Source of the DNA: Plantimonas leprariae | Lineage (GTDB): Bacteria; Pseudomonadota; Alphaproteobacteria; Rhizobiales; Rhizobiaceae | Assembly (NCBI RefSeq): GCF_008802405.1 | Contig: NZ_VZDO01000019.1 | Coordinates: 1 to 64,000, forward strand | DNA: 64,000 nt | Reading direction: 5' to 3' | In this document: piece after piece, positions 1 through 10,121 of the stretch | Layout of the letters: each line of letters starts with the position of its first letter | Numbering within the stretch: the stretch's first letter is position 1 | The notes under the pieces: model-generated | Database searches by the model: none | Told to the model about the DNA's origin: nothing | What the model saw: the letters and a program-made list of their open reading frames with translations, nothing else | Made by a program: the position numbers and the translations under genes

Positions 1-69
1 GCGGCCGTCCTGTTCGCGACCGTGACCAACCAGGCCGCCCTGACCGCCGCAGACTTCTTCGTGATCTGA
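1..69 (+). CDS. C-terminus of a probable RTX-type calcium-binding protein (partial)
   Basis: The window opens inside a reading frame that ends with TGA at 67-69. Its last residues read AAVLFATVTNQAALTAADFF followed by VI. This resembles the short tail that closes many alphaproteobacterial RTX/hemolysin-type proteins, where the last repeat is followed by an 'A-L-T-x-x-D/N-F' signature and a hydrophobic end that serves in type I secretion. The next gene ends in a similar way (ATLTTENFLFQ and a few more residues), so the two may be related exported proteins lying in tandem. Only 22 residues are visible, so the family call is inference. A strong terminator follows 35 bases after the stop. Confidence 0.55.
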   Translation, partial: AAVLFATVTNQAALTAADFFVI

Positions 70-103
70 CGTGACGATCCCGCTGTCGCCGGAGAACCGA
101 TCG

Positions 104-125
104 GCCCCGCTTCGGCGGGGCTTTT
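104..125 (+). terminator. Rho-independent terminator
   Basis: A 7-bp perfect stem GCCCCGC/GCGGGGC closes on a TTCG tetraloop and is followed directly by TTTT. It lies 35 bases after the stop of the partial RTX gene and separates it from the next gene. Confidence 0.85.
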
Positions 126-547
126 CGTGCGCGGCCGCACTTTCGCGCCTTGGTCTTTCGCGGCTCCGGTCCGTTCCCGGCATGGCCGGAGACGCTGCTT
201 TCGACAGATCGCACGACGGGATGGAGGCTGGGTTGCCGGCCGTCCCGGCCATGCCGGCGCTTGGATCGGCAGATCATCCGAAATCTACGGCCATCGACGC
301 CGGAACAGGCTTCGCGAAAACTTCTCGGGGCCTCGGGGAATAATTCGCCGCTGCCGCCGGTTCCGTGCCCGTGGAACGGTGGGGCGGCAATCCGCCTCCC
401 GCCGCTCCGCGGCAGCCGGTGAGCGGGCGGGTCTTCCACAGCCGGGACATCGTCGAGGGCGGACCGATAGCCGGCGTCGCGCGTAGCGGGCGCATGTCGG
501 CGCGCAGCGTTGGCGGCCGGGTTCAGCTATTGCGAGGGGAGTTTTCC
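126..547. other. 422-base intergenic region upstream of the RTX gene
   Basis: No convincing coding sequence is seen; the ORFs here are GC-driven and overlap each other in several frames. A Shine-Dalgarno stretch GAGGGGA at 534-540 serves the ATG at 548. The region is long enough to carry a promoter and operator, but I see no clear -35/-10 pair. Confidence 0.5.
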
Positions 548-3500
548 ATGTCGAATGTCCATAGCGGCGCAACGGCCGGCGCCGGCGGAAGCGAGAGCGT
601 TCCGCCCTCGGGCAAGGCGAACATCGACGCGCTGCTTGCCGGAACGCGCTGGACGGATACCGACCTCACCTACAGCTTCCCGACGCAGGGCGCGCTCTAT
701 TCCTATTATCCGAAGGGCGGCTTCGAATATTCGACCGTGCGGGGGCCGTGGCATGCCCAGCATGTCACCTTCACCGCCGCGCAGGCGGAGGCGGTGCGCT
801 CGACCCTCGACATGGTCGCCTCCGCCACCGGCCTGTCCTTCACCGAGGTCGCGGAGTCGGCGACGAACCACGCGACACTGCGGTTCAGCCAGTTGAAGAC
901 CGTCTACGACAGCGACGCCCCGCCGATCCAGGACTTCGACTCGACCATGTTCCACGGTCCGGGCGCCAAGCCGGAATCCGGCGACGCCTGGTTCGACCAG
1001 GACAGCTTCTTCTTCGGCCCCCCGAACGGCGGCAACTTCGGCACGCTCACCATCATGCGCGGCGTCGCCGAAGGGCTCGGCCTCGCTCACAGCGGCCAAA
1101 GCTTCGACTTCTCGATCCTTTCCGGCTCGGCGCACTGGTTCGACTACGGCTCGACCGACCGGATGCCCCAGACCCTGATGCAGAACGACATCGCCGCCCT
1201 GCAGCACCTCTACGGCGCCGACTACACCACCCATGCCGGCGACACGACCTATTCCTGGAGCCAGGCCACGGGCGAGAGCTTCGTCGACGGCGTCGGCCAG
1301 GGCGCGCCGGGACGGAACTTCATCTACGGCACGGTCTGGGACGGCGGTGGCACCGATACCTACGACCTGTCGAACTACACGAGCGACCTCGACGTCGATC
1401 TCGCCCCCGGCGCCTTCTCGACCTTCTCCGCCGGCCAGCTCGGCGGCAGGTCGGGCTTCACGGCCGCCGGCAACGTCGCCAACGCGCTGCTCCACGACGA
1501 CGACCCGCGCTCGCTGATCGAGAACGCGGTCGGCGGCTCCGGCAACGACCGCATCGCCGGCAACGTCGCCGCCAACGTGCTGACCGGCAACGCCGGCAGC
1601 GACACGCTGTCCGGCCGGGAGGGCAACGACACGCTGGACGGCGGCAGCGGCAACGACGCGCTCCTCGGCGGGGCCGGCAACGACACGCTGAAGGGCGGCT
1701 CCGGCAACGACATCCTCATCGGCGACAACCAGCCGGCGGGCATCGGCTTCGGCAGCGGCTCGATCGCGTGGAAGGTCGATACCAACGCGACCGCGTTCGA
1801 GCGGGCCCTCGACATCTCGAACAGCTTCTCGATCACCGACGATCCGTTCGTCACCGATTCCGGTACGGTACCGCACGTCACCATCCACTATTCCGCCGAG
1901 AAGACGGCCTGGACGCCCGATTACTACAAGGTCCACCTGAACGCCGGCACCACGCTGATCATGGACGTGGACGGCCTCGGTAACGCCTACAACAACATCG
2001 CGTTCTACGACGCGGCGAAGACGCAGCTTGCATATACCTACACCTATTCGCGCCTGGATCCCGGCACGACCGCCTATGGCGACAGTTTCCTGATCTATAC
2101 GGTCGAAAAGACCGGCGATTACTATATCCAGCACGGCTCCATCGGAAAGCACGACCTCCACATCTCGGCGGAGGGTCCGGCGCCGCAGATCGGCCTGGGC
2201 AGCGGCACCGTCGACAAGCCGGCGAGCCTCGTTCTGTCGGGGCCCGATCTCAACTTCGACAGCAACAAGGTGCTGGACCTCACCAGCAGTTTCAGCCTCG
2301 CGGCGAACGCCGACATCGCCGACTCGACGACGGTACCGCACGTCACGGTGAACGCCTCGACCGGCGAGAACGGCGTCGACTTCTACCATGTCCGTCTTAC
2401 CGCGGGCTCGGTGCTGACGCTCGACATCGACGCGACCGGCGGCCGGGCCACCAACACCAACCTGCGGCTCTACGATCTCTGGGCGAAGACCGGAGACGGC
2501 TTCGGCTTCGCCTACAACGACGACATGGGCGGGCCGCTCGATCCGGGCTCGGCGAGCGCGAGCGACTCGTTCCTGACCTATACGATCAAGCACAGCGGCG
2601 ACTACTACATCCGCGTCGACAACTACTACAACACTGCCTACACGTACCAATTGCACGTCTCCGTCAAGGAGCCGGCCTTCGGGCCCGGCGGCGCGGGCGA
2701 CGATACGCTTCAGGGCGGTGCGGGCGACGACACGCTCGTCGGCGGCGCGGGCCGGGACACGGCGGTCTACGATGGGAACCGTGCCGACTACGTCATCTCG
2801 CAGCGGCAGGCCGACGGCTCGATCACGGTGACGGGGAAAGGTTCCAGCGCCGGCGACGGCACCGACCGGCTGTTCGGCGTCGAGGCGGCACGTTTCAAGG
2901 ACGGCACCGTCGATCTCGCCGCCGGCAAGTTCACGCCGACCGATCCCAGCTACGACGCGCCGAAGCTGGTGCTGTCGGGCGTGGCGGCGGGTGGGTCCGG
3001 CGGTGTCGTGGTGACGCTGGGCGGGCAGGCTCTGGCGGGCAAGACGGTGGAGTTCTTCGACGGCGCGGCGAAGCTCGGCTCGACCTCGGTCGACAACAGC
3101 GGCCGCTTCGCTCTGACCCTGTCCGAGCTGAAGCTGCCGGCCGGCGCCGCAACGGCGGAGCTGCGGCTCACCGCCAGGATCGCCGATGGCTCCGGCACGA
3201 GCAGCCCCGCGTCCGATCCTGTTGTAGTGGAGGTTGGCACGGGTGCGGGCCTCGCCGCCAAGCTGTCGAGCTATGCGGCGACGGGCGGGCTGGCGGCGGT
3301 GTTCATCACCGACGGCTCGAACCTTGTCTTCGGCTCGAAGGCGGCGCTGGATACGGCGCGCGGCGACTACGCCGCGGTCTTGGCGAAGGTGGTCGGCCCC
3401 TATACGCTGAGCGTCGAGACCACCGACGCCGCCGGCCAGCACTCCGACCTCTACCTCGCCGACGGCACGCTGAGGAAGAGCGTGCTGGTCGCCCCCGACG

Positions 3501-4393
3501 GCGCGCTGAAGGCGGCAGGCTACGCGGCGGACGGCAAAACCAAGATCACCGAATACGCGGTGCACGACGGGGTGCGCGAGGAGAAGCACTTCGCCGTCAC
3601 CGGCAAGCCCTACGCCCGCGAAGACGCGGTCTACGACGCGGCGACCAACAAGCCGCTCGCGATCGACCGCTACGACGCGAACGGCCGGCACGTCTTCAGC
3701 GACGTCTTCGCGGCCGACCGCAGTCACGCCGTCACGGAATGGCTGGCGAACGGCGACACGCAGGTGCGCAACTACGACGCCAAGAGCCGGCTGACGGCGG
3801 AAAGGCTCAGCGACGGCGACGGCACGCTGGTGCGCACTCAGGCGCTCGCGGCAAACGGCTCGGGCGAGACGCACCGCTTCGACCGCGACACGGGGGTGGA
3901 AAGGAGCGCGACGCTGACGGCGGCGGACGGGAGCCGGGTCGAGAAGCTGGTGAACGTCGCGAGCCAGGCCTATGTCGAGCGGGACAGCCACTACGGCGCA
4001 AACGGCAAGCTCCTGTTCATCGACCAGCGAACGGCGGACGGGAGCCATGCGCAGTTCGCCAAGGCGGCGGGCCAGGTGCTGGTCTCGCATGCGGGCGTGG
4101 CCGACGCGTTCACAGCGTTCAAGGGTGGGGCGGACGCGTTCGTGTTCGCGCAAGGGTCCGGCCGGGACACGGTGGCGGGCTTCCAGGCGGGCTCGGGCGC
4201 CAACCACGACGTGCTGCGGATCGACGACAGCTACGCCTCGAACTTCGCCGACCTCTCGGGTCGGATCACGAAGAGCGGCGCCGACACGCTGATCAGCCTC
4301 GCCGCCGGCGACACCATCCTCCTCAAGACCATCGCACCCGCCACGCTCACGACGGAGAACTTCCTCTTCCAACACCACGATACGATCGGATGA
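548..4393 (+). CDS. RTX protein with a degenerate serralysin (M10) domain, two PPC-like domains and a secretion tail
   Basis: A 1281-residue protein, probably exported by a type I system. The ATG at 548 is chosen for its GAGGGGA ribosome site; it has no Sec signal. Residues ~35-245 have the layout of a serralysin (M10) domain, including the typical PQTLMQNDIAALQHLYGADY stretch. The zinc site, normally HExxHxxGxxH, reads RGVAEGLGLAH at residues 171-181: both first histidines and the glutamate are gone. No Met-turn (S-x-M-S-Y) is seen either, so it is unlikely to be an active protease. Then come RTX nonapeptides (GGSGNDxLxG type, ~328-394), two pre-peptidase-C-like beta domains (~417-541, ~568-714), a second RTX block (~712-743), an Ig-like segment (~805-897), a stretch with YDANGR/YDAKSR-like repeats, and a tail with FVFAQGSGRDTVAGFQ typical of RTX ends. 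Role unknown; adhesion or calcium-dependent surface binding is a guess. Confidence 0.85.
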   Translation: MSNVHSGATAGAGGSESVPPSGKANIDALLAGTRWTDTDLTYSFPTQGALYSYYPKGGFEYSTVRGPWHAQHVTFTAAQAEAVRSTLDMVASATGLSFTEVAESATNHATLRFSQLKTVYDSDAPPIQDFDSTMFHGPGAKPESGDAWFDQDSFFFGPPNGGNFGTLTIMRGVAEGLGLAHSGQSFDFSILSGSAHWFDYGSTDRMPQTLMQNDIAALQHLYGADYTTHAGDTTYSWSQATGESFVDGVGQGAPGRNFIYGTVWDGGGTDTYDLSNYTSDLDVDLAPGAFSTFSAGQLGGRSGFTAAGNVANALLHDDDPRSLIENAVGGSGNDRIAGNVAANVLTGNAGSDTLSGREGNDTLDGGSGNDALLGGAGNDTLKGGSGNDILIGDNQPAGIGFGSGSIAWKVDTNATAFERALDISNSFSITDDPFVTDSGTVPHVTIHYSAEKTAWTPDYYKVHLNAGTTLIMDVDGLGNAYNNIAFYDAAKTQLAYTYTYSRLDPGTTAYGDSFLIYTVEKTGDYYIQHGSIGKHDLHISAEGPAPQIGLGSGTVDKPASLVLSGPDLNFDSNKVLDLTSSFSLAANADIADSTTVPHVTVNASTGENGVDFYHVRLTAGSVLTLDIDATGGRATNTNLRLYDLWAKTGDGFGFAYNDDMGGPLDPGSASASDSFLTYTIKHSGDYYIRVDNYYNTAYTYQLHVSVKEPAFGPGGAGDDTLQGGAGDDTLVGGAGRDTAVYDGNRADYVISQRQADGSITVTGKGSSAGDGTDRLFGVEAARFKDGTVDLAAGKFTPTDPSYDAPKLVLSGVAAGGSGGVVVTLGGQALAGKTVEFFDGAAKLGSTSVDNSGRFALTLSELKLPAGAATAELRLTARIADGSGTSSPASDPVVVEVGTGAGLAAKLSSYAATGGLAAVFITDGSNLVFGSKAALDTARGDYAAVLAKVVGPYTLSVETTDAAGQHSDLYLADGTLRKSVLVAPDGALKAAGYAADGKTKITEYAVHDGVREEKHFAVTGKPYAREDAVYDAATNKPLAIDRYDANGRHVFSDVFAADRSHAVTEWLANGDTQVRNYDAKSRLTAERLSDGDGTLVRTQALAANGSGETHRFDRDTGVERSATLTAADGSRVEKLVNVASQAYVERDSHYGANGKLLFIDQRTADGSHAQFAKAAGQVLVSHAGVADAFTAFKGGADAFVFAQGSGRDTVAGFQAGSGANHDVLRIDDSYASNFADLSGRITKSGADTLISLAAGDTILLKTIAPATLTTENFLFQHHDTIG

Positions 4394-4425
4394 TCAGGCC
4401 GCGGTCGCCGGTCGGTGGATGAGGT

Positions 4426-4451
4426 GGGACGCCCGCGCGAGCAGGCGTCCC
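4426..4451. terminator. Inverted repeat between convergent genes
   Basis: A perfect 8-bp stem GGGACGCC/GGCGTCCC with a 10-base loop lies in the 65-base gap between the RTX gene and the converging ferritin-like gene. There is no T-run, so termination of both transcripts is inferred from position and stem strength. Confidence 0.4.
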
Positions 4452-4458
4452 GACCATG

Positions 4459-5013
4459 TCAGGCCGCCTTCCGCGTTGCTTTCGGCTTGGCGGCGGGGCG
4501 ATCGGCGTCCAGCTCGACGTCGACGTCGGGGCGCGAATAGCTGAGGCCATCGGCGATCTCGGTTAGAAGCGCGTCGGTCTTCTTCTCCTCCTCCAGCGTC
4601 TGGTCGAGCAGCGCGACGGCCTCGTCGTAGCCGAGCTTGCCGGCCCAGGTCTTCAAGAGGCCGTAGCGGGCGATCTCGTAGTGCTCGACGGCCTGCGCGC
4701 AGCCGATCAGGACCTGGTCGGCGGCGTCGGTCTCGCCGAAGTCCTCCAGGTCCTCCTCCATCTCGCCGACGATGCCCTGCATCGCCTCGCAGGTCTTCGC
4801 CCGCGCCGGCTTGCCGATGATCTCGAACACCTGCACGAGGCGCTCGACCTGCTCGGCGCTTTCCTCGGCATGGGTCAGGAACGCCTGCCGCAGTTCCTCC
4901 GACTCGGCCGCCTTCGCCGACTTCTTCAGCGCCTTCACCGATTGCTTCTCGGCATAGTAGACGTCCTTCAGGGTCTCGTGGAACGCGTCCGCGAGCGTCT
5001 TTTCGGTAGCCAT
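4459..5013 (-). CDS. Ferritin-like DUF892 (YciE/YciF-type) protein
   Basis: A 184-residue protein of the DUF892/YciE family. These are small four-helix ferritin-like proteins often induced by general stress; their biochemical role is unsettled. The family pattern is clear: the start TLADAFHETLKDVYYAEKQ, a conserved HAEESAEQVERL helix, and a later VEHYEIARYGLLKTWAGKLG helix that supplies E and H residues of a possible di-metal site. The C-terminus is a lysine/alanine-rich tail. The ATG at 5013 is preferred over an upstream in-frame ATG because AGGGA lies just upstream and family members start here. It converges on the RTX gene and stands alone. Function beyond stress association is not shown by sequence. 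Confidence 0.88.
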   Translation of the reverse strand: MATEKTLADAFHETLKDVYYAEKQSVKALKKSAKAAESEELRQAFLTHAEESAEQVERLVQVFEIIGKPARAKTCEAMQGIVGEMEEDLEDFGETDAADQVLIGCAQAVEHYEIARYGLLKTWAGKLGYDEAVALLDQTLEEEKKTDALLTEIADGLSYSRPDVDVELDADRPAAKPKATRKAA

Positions 5014-5149
5014 GGGATTTCCCTGCATGCCCCGCCCGGCACCGCGCCGGGCGTCGTGTGGCAGAAGAAGCGAGCGCGGCCGGGAGTCGTTCCTGGGGAA
5101 ACCGGGGATAACCCGGTTGCCGGCCACGCGAACATTCGGGGGAGGCGGC

Positions 5150-7144
<1,995 letters not shown>

Positions 7145-7169
7145 CCTTCCGAAGTCTGCTCCGCTCGCT

Positions 7170-7535
7170 TCATCGGGCGAGGATGGCGTCGATCTGGGTG
7201 ACGAGTTTGGCGAAGTCGACGGGTTTGGGGTGGTAGTCGTCGCAGCCGGCGGCGAGCGTCTTCTCGCGGTCGCCGGACATGGCGTGAGCGGTGAGCGCGA
7301 TGATCGGCATCCTCGGCAGAGAACTGTCCGAGCGCAGGGTGCGCGCCGCGGTCCAACCGTCCATCACCGGCAGGTTCATGTCGAGAAGGATGATGTCGGG
7401 GTTGGACGCCCGCGCCTTGTCCACCGCGTCCTGCCCGTCATGCGCCAGAACCACGTCGTAGCCCTTGCGCTTCAGCCGCCGCGACAGGAAATCCCAAATC
7501 TCCTCGTGATCCTCGACCAATAGTATCCGCGCCAT
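7170..7535 (-). CDS. CheY-like single-domain response regulator
   Basis: A 121-residue protein made only of a receiver domain. It has the acidic pocket (E8, D9), phospho-acceptor D52 in [13 protein letters not shown], the conserved Thr in IIALTAHAM, and K104 in HPKPVDF. It has no output domain, so it likely works by protein contact or as a phosphate shuttle, like DivK or CheY. It is the first gene of a two-gene leftward unit with the hybrid kinase (25-base gap), which suggests the kinase and this protein exchange phosphate. The start [12 protein letters not shown] is the only one that preserves the receiver fold without a spurious N-terminal extension. DivK-type function is possible but not proven. 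Confidence 0.88.
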   Translation of the reverse strand: MARILLVEDHEEIWDFLSRRLKRKGYDVVLAHDGQDAVDKARASNPDIILLDMNLPVMDGWTAARTLRSDSSLPRMPIIALTAHAMSGDREKTLAAGCDDYHPKPVDFAKLVTQIDAILAR

Positions 7536-7600
7536 CCGACAGCCCGATCCGGTTGAAGCTCCGGACCGGCGGCCGGAGCGCGATTCTTCTTCACACGGCA

Positions 7601-7626
7601 AAGCCGCCACCGGCGGGTGGCGGCTT
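7601..7626. terminator. Strong 11-bp inverted repeat
   Basis: A perfect 11-bp stem AAGCCGCCACC/GGTGGCGGCTT with a GGCG loop lies between the response-regulator gene and the small gene at 7652-7888. The A/T ends of the stem allow a short U-containing 3' side. It is probably the terminator of the leftward small gene. Confidence 0.55.
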
Positions 7627-7651
7627 CGATTTCGACTTTCGAGGCGCGGGA

Positions 7652-7888
7652 TCAGCCCTGCAGCGGGCCGGCCGGGAAGGCATGACGCCGGCGGACCTCG
7701 CGCAGGCGCAGCTTGAGGGCCTGCACCGCGTCCTTGAACGACTGCATGACGATGCGTGCGCTGCGGTGCCCCTGGTGGTCGCCGCGCTCGAGGGCGCGCG
7801 CCAGCTTCAGCTTCTGGCGCTCGACATTGGCTTCGGCTTCGCGCACCCGGCGCTCGGCGCGTTCGATCCGGTTTTCCTGCAAACGCAT
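7652..7888 (-). CDS. Small basic coiled-coil protein, unknown function
   Basis: I do not recognise this 78-residue protein. Its first half is almost entirely charged helix (RLQENRIERAERRVREAEAN and on to KLARALERG), with a heptad-like spacing of Arg, Glu and Leu that suggests a coiled coil. The second half (SFKDAVQALKLRLREVRRRH) is again helical and basic. The ATG at 7888 is chosen over one eight codons upstream because GGAAGGGA sits just before it. It stands alone on the minus strand, followed by a strong hairpin. The ribosome site and terminator support a real gene. Confidence 0.55.
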   Translation of the reverse strand: MRLQENRIERAERRVREAEANVERQKLKLARALERGDHQGHRSARIVMQSFKDAVQALKLRLREVRRRHAFPAGPLQG

Positions 7889-8040
7889 GGCGGTCCCTTC
7901 CAGCGATGACATCGATCGTCAGGAGAAGGGCCGCGGCGCGCATTTGTTCCTTGAGCACTCTGCCGCAGTCGCGGGCGGCGTGTTTCGGGATGCGGCGCTA
8001 TGCCCCGAACGCCGCGGCTCGAACATGCTACACCTCCGGA

Positions 8041-8256
8041 ATGCCAGAGACATCCTTCGTACAGGTCTACGAATGTGCCGAAGGCAGGCGTCAGGCGTCG
8101 CACCGGGTGCCGATCGGCCTGTTCATGAACTACGCGCTGGAGCGCCTGTCGCCGGTCGAGATCATGCAGCTTCGGAACGACCTGGCGGTGCTCGGACGCT
8201 CGCGCATCGGCGGAACGAAGGGGCGCTGGCGCGAATACGAGATGGTCGGCAGCTAG
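8041..8256 (+). CDS. Small hypothetical protein
   Basis: A 71-residue ORF beginning MPETSFVQVYECAEGRRQ and ending WREYEMVGS. The sequence is balanced in composition, with aromatic residues and a plausible helix FMNYALERLSPVEIMQLRND, unlike the Arg/Ala/Pro-rich shadow ORFs nearby. This suggests it is real. The ribosome site is weak (CTCCGGA just before the ATG). I do not recognise the family. It lies between the small coiled-coil gene, transcribed the other way, and cspA. Confidence 0.5.
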   Translation: MPETSFVQVYECAEGRRQASHRVPIGLFMNYALERLSPVEIMQLRNDLAVLGRSRIGGTKGRWREYEMVGS

Positions 8257-8498
8257 CGCCGGCCGGAGCCTGTGGCGCGCCGCGAGACGAGCCCGGCGGG
8301 GGATGAATTAAAATCGCCGTCGGGGTTGTTATGATCGGCTTTCCGGTCCATCTTGCGAAAGTCGAAAGACGGCCGGATCATTTGGCCTCGCACCTTTGAA
8401 GGGTGCTTGTTCATCTTCTTTCCTTCGTTTTGTTCGATCTGGACGGTGCGCAAGTCGTGCGGGCCGCCGCTACAACTATGTTTCGAGAAAGGTTTCCC

Positions 8499-8708
8499 AT
8501 GGCTACGGGAACCGTGAAGTGGTTCAACGCAACGAAGGGCTTCGGCTTCATCCAGCCGGATGACGGCGGTCAGGACGCCTTCGTGCACATCAGCGCTGTC
8601 GAGCGCGCGGGTCTCTCGACCCTCAACGACGGCCAGAAGGTCTCCTACGACCTCGTCCCCGATCGGCGCACCGGCAAGCAGTCGGCCGACAACCTTCAGG
8701 CGCTCTGA
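8499..8708 (+). CDS. cspA: Cold-shock protein, CspA family
   Basis: A 69-residue single cold-shock domain that binds single-stranded RNA or DNA and can act as an RNA chaperone. It starts [23 protein letters not shown]1 is KGFGFI (13-18) and RNP2 is AFVHIS (27-32), with aromatic residues in the usual places. GAGAAAGG precedes the ATG. The 242-base gap upstream is long enough for the structured leader typical of cold-shock mRNAs, though I did not resolve a structure. Its stop codon lies within the loop of a rho-independent terminator. Alphaproteobacteria usually carry several paralogs, so cold induction is not certain. Confidence 0.93.
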   Translation: MATGTVKWFNATKGFGFIQPDDGGQDAFVHISAVERAGLSTLNDGQKVSYDLVPDRRTGKQSADNLQAL

Positions 8709-8721
8709 TCGAGCGCCTTTT
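8698..8721 (+). terminator. Rho-independent terminator overlapping the cspA stop
   Basis: An 8-bp perfect stem AGGCGCTC/GAGCGCCT with loop TGATC is followed by TTTT. The 5' arm is the last codons of cspA, and the stop codon TGA (8706-8708) is in the loop. Confidence 0.85.
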
Positions 8722-9036
8722 CCCATCGCGACCTCACCCGCATCGACCACGGATGTACTGGCGATAGCGGAGGGGTCGCACCGGTGCCGCGCGGGAAACG
8801 GCGCGGCATCACCCCACCCGGCGGCCGCGGCTGGCTTTTCGAGCCTTTCGCGCAGACCGCCCTATGTTTCGCATACGGGCGTCTTTTCGCCCTGCCGGGT
8901 TTCTCGCGCGACCGCGCGGCTTCGTCACGATTCCGGCCGACCGAAAGCGAACATCATGTTGCCCAACGATGCTGGCCGCGCCCGCGCCGAGGCCGTGTTC
9001 CGTCCCGACGACGGGCGGCACGAGAAGGGATCGGCG
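8722..9036. other. Gap between cspA and the next small ORF
   Basis: About 315 bases with overlapping GC-driven ORFs on both strands but no convincing protein. It may hold the promoter for the 9037 ORF and rpsU. Confidence 0.4.
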
Positions 9037-9180
9037 ATGACGCTGATCGCCGAGCAGGCGCGAGCCACCGAAGACAAGACTGCGAGGCTGCGGGCGCTTC
9101 GCATGGAGCGCGAGGCGGCCGTCGTGCCGGAAGCGCCGAAACCCGCCCGCAAGACCGTGAAACGCGCCGCCCGCCGCTGA
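9037..9180 (+). CDS. Small basic protein upstream of rpsU
   Basis: A 47-residue protein, [20 protein letters not shown] then LRMEREAA and a Pro/Lys/Arg-rich tail [14 protein letters not shown]. The start is chosen because GAAGGGA lies six bases upstream. An in-frame ATG at 8956 would add 27 residues but has a poorer ribosome site. Short proteins with an '[15 protein letters not shown]' pattern occur across Rhizobiales, to my memory, without an assigned role. It lies 50 bases upstream of rpsU on the same strand and may be co-transcribed. Confidence 0.5.
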   Translation: MTLIAEQARATEDKTARLRALRMEREAAVVPEAPKPARKTVKRAARR

Positions 9181-9230
9181 GGCGGCGACAGCGTTTTCCG
9201 AGAGCAGATTCATTCAGAGAAGGAGACCGC

Positions 9231-9539
9231 ATGAAGGTGGACGTCCGCAACAACAACGTTGATCAGGCGCTGAAGGCGTTGAAGCGTAAGTTGCAGCGGG
9301 AGGGCGTCTTCCGGGAAATGCGGGCCCGACGCGCCTACGAGAAGCCGTCGGAGAAGCGCGTGCGGCAGAAGCAGGAAGCCATCCGGCGCGCCCGCAAGGC
9401 CGAGCGCAAGCAGGCGCAGCGCGAGGGGCTGCTGCCGATGCCGAAGAAGCGGGAATTGCCGGGTCGCGGCGGCAGGCCGCAGTTCGGCGCGCCGGCCCCG
9501 GCTGCCGGCCATTCCGACGCACCGAAGCAGGCCGAGTGA
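9231..9539 (+). CDS. rpsU: 30S ribosomal protein bS21
   Basis: A 102-residue bS21, a small-subunit protein that helps base-pairing between the mRNA leader and 16S rRNA. The family core is clear: [20 protein letters not shown], then [20 protein letters not shown] and a basic helix. The C-terminal ~25 residues are a Pro/Gly/Ala-rich extension; alphaproteobacterial bS21 is often longer than the ~71-residue E. coli form. AGAGAAGGAG lies just upstream of the ATG. Alphaproteobacteria may have more than one copy. Confidence 0.95.
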   Translation: MKVDVRNNNVDQALKALKRKLQREGVFREMRARRAYEKPSEKRVRQKQEAIRRARKAERKQAQREGLLPMPKKRELPGRGGRPQFGAPAPAAGHSDAPKQAE

Positions 9540-9619
9540 AGCGGCGGTGCGGCGCCTCTCCGGGTGCGACGACCTCCATCGCCGGCGCGTCGCCGGCATC
9601 GGATTGACGGAAACGACAG

Positions 9620-10042
9620 ATGTCCAGACCTGAACTCGGCACCAAGCGTACCGATCCTGAAACGGGCCGGAAGTTCTACGACCTGAACAAGGATCCGATC
9701 GTCTCGCCCTATACCGGCACGTCCTACCCGCTGTCGTTCTTCGAGGCGCCGGCCCAGGCGCCGTCCCGGCGCACGGCCGCCGCGGATCGCCCCGTCCACC
9801 GCGAGGAGGTCGAGGTCGAGGACGAAAACGCGGACGAGCAGGACGAGGACGCCGACACCGTTTCGCTGAGCGACGTCGAGGACGACGAAGCCGAGGACAC
9901 GAAGACGGAGTCCGTCGACATCGACGACGACGAGGACACCGGCAAGGACGACGATGACGACACGTTCCTCGCGCTCGACGAGGAAGACGATTCCGACGAC
10001 GTCGAGGACCTCGTCGGCGAGCGCGACGAAGACGACCGATGA
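9620..10042 (+). CDS. TIGR02300 family protein with an acidic tail
   Basis: A 140-residue protein of the TIGR02300 family, found in alphaproteobacteria and of unknown function. The conserved N-terminus is clear (ELGTKRTDPETGRKFYDLNK, then DPIVSPYTGTSYP). After a short linker, residues ~63-140 are dominated by Asp and Glu, with very few hydrophobic residues, so the tail is probably disordered. The sequence gives no catalytic motif. It is in the same direction as rpsU with an 80-base gap. The acidic tail could bind a basic partner or cations; this is inference only. Confidence 0.85.
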   Translation: MSRPELGTKRTDPETGRKFYDLNKDPIVSPYTGTSYPLSFFEAPAQAPSRRTAAADRPVHREEVEVEDENADEQDEDADTVSLSDVEDDEAEDTKTESVDIDDDEDTGKDDDDDTFLALDEEDDSDDVEDLVGERDEDDR

Positions 10043-10121
10043 CGGCATAGCCGTCGTCGACGCGCGACGGCACGTCCTTATGCTTCGCCTTCGAAATCGG
10101 CGAGCCGGTTGACGGCTCGCC
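10041..10121 (+). terminator. Cluster of hairpins after the TIGR02300 gene
   Basis: Two competing hairpins, GACGGC-ATA-GCCGTC (10041-10055) and GCCGTCG/CGACGGC (10050-10056 with 10065-10071), are followed by a perfect 9-bp stem GGCGAGCCG/CGGCTCGCC (10099-10121). No T-run follows on the + strand. Read on the minus strand, GATTTCG follows the last stem. They fill the gap before the oxidase gene and probably end transcription. Confidence 0.4.

Noticed and set aside
527-4378. 1283-residue ORF antisense to the RTX gene
   Set aside because: It is Arg/Ala/Val-rich with no domain, and lies wholly opposite a gene with clear RTX motifs; it is a GC-bias shadow.
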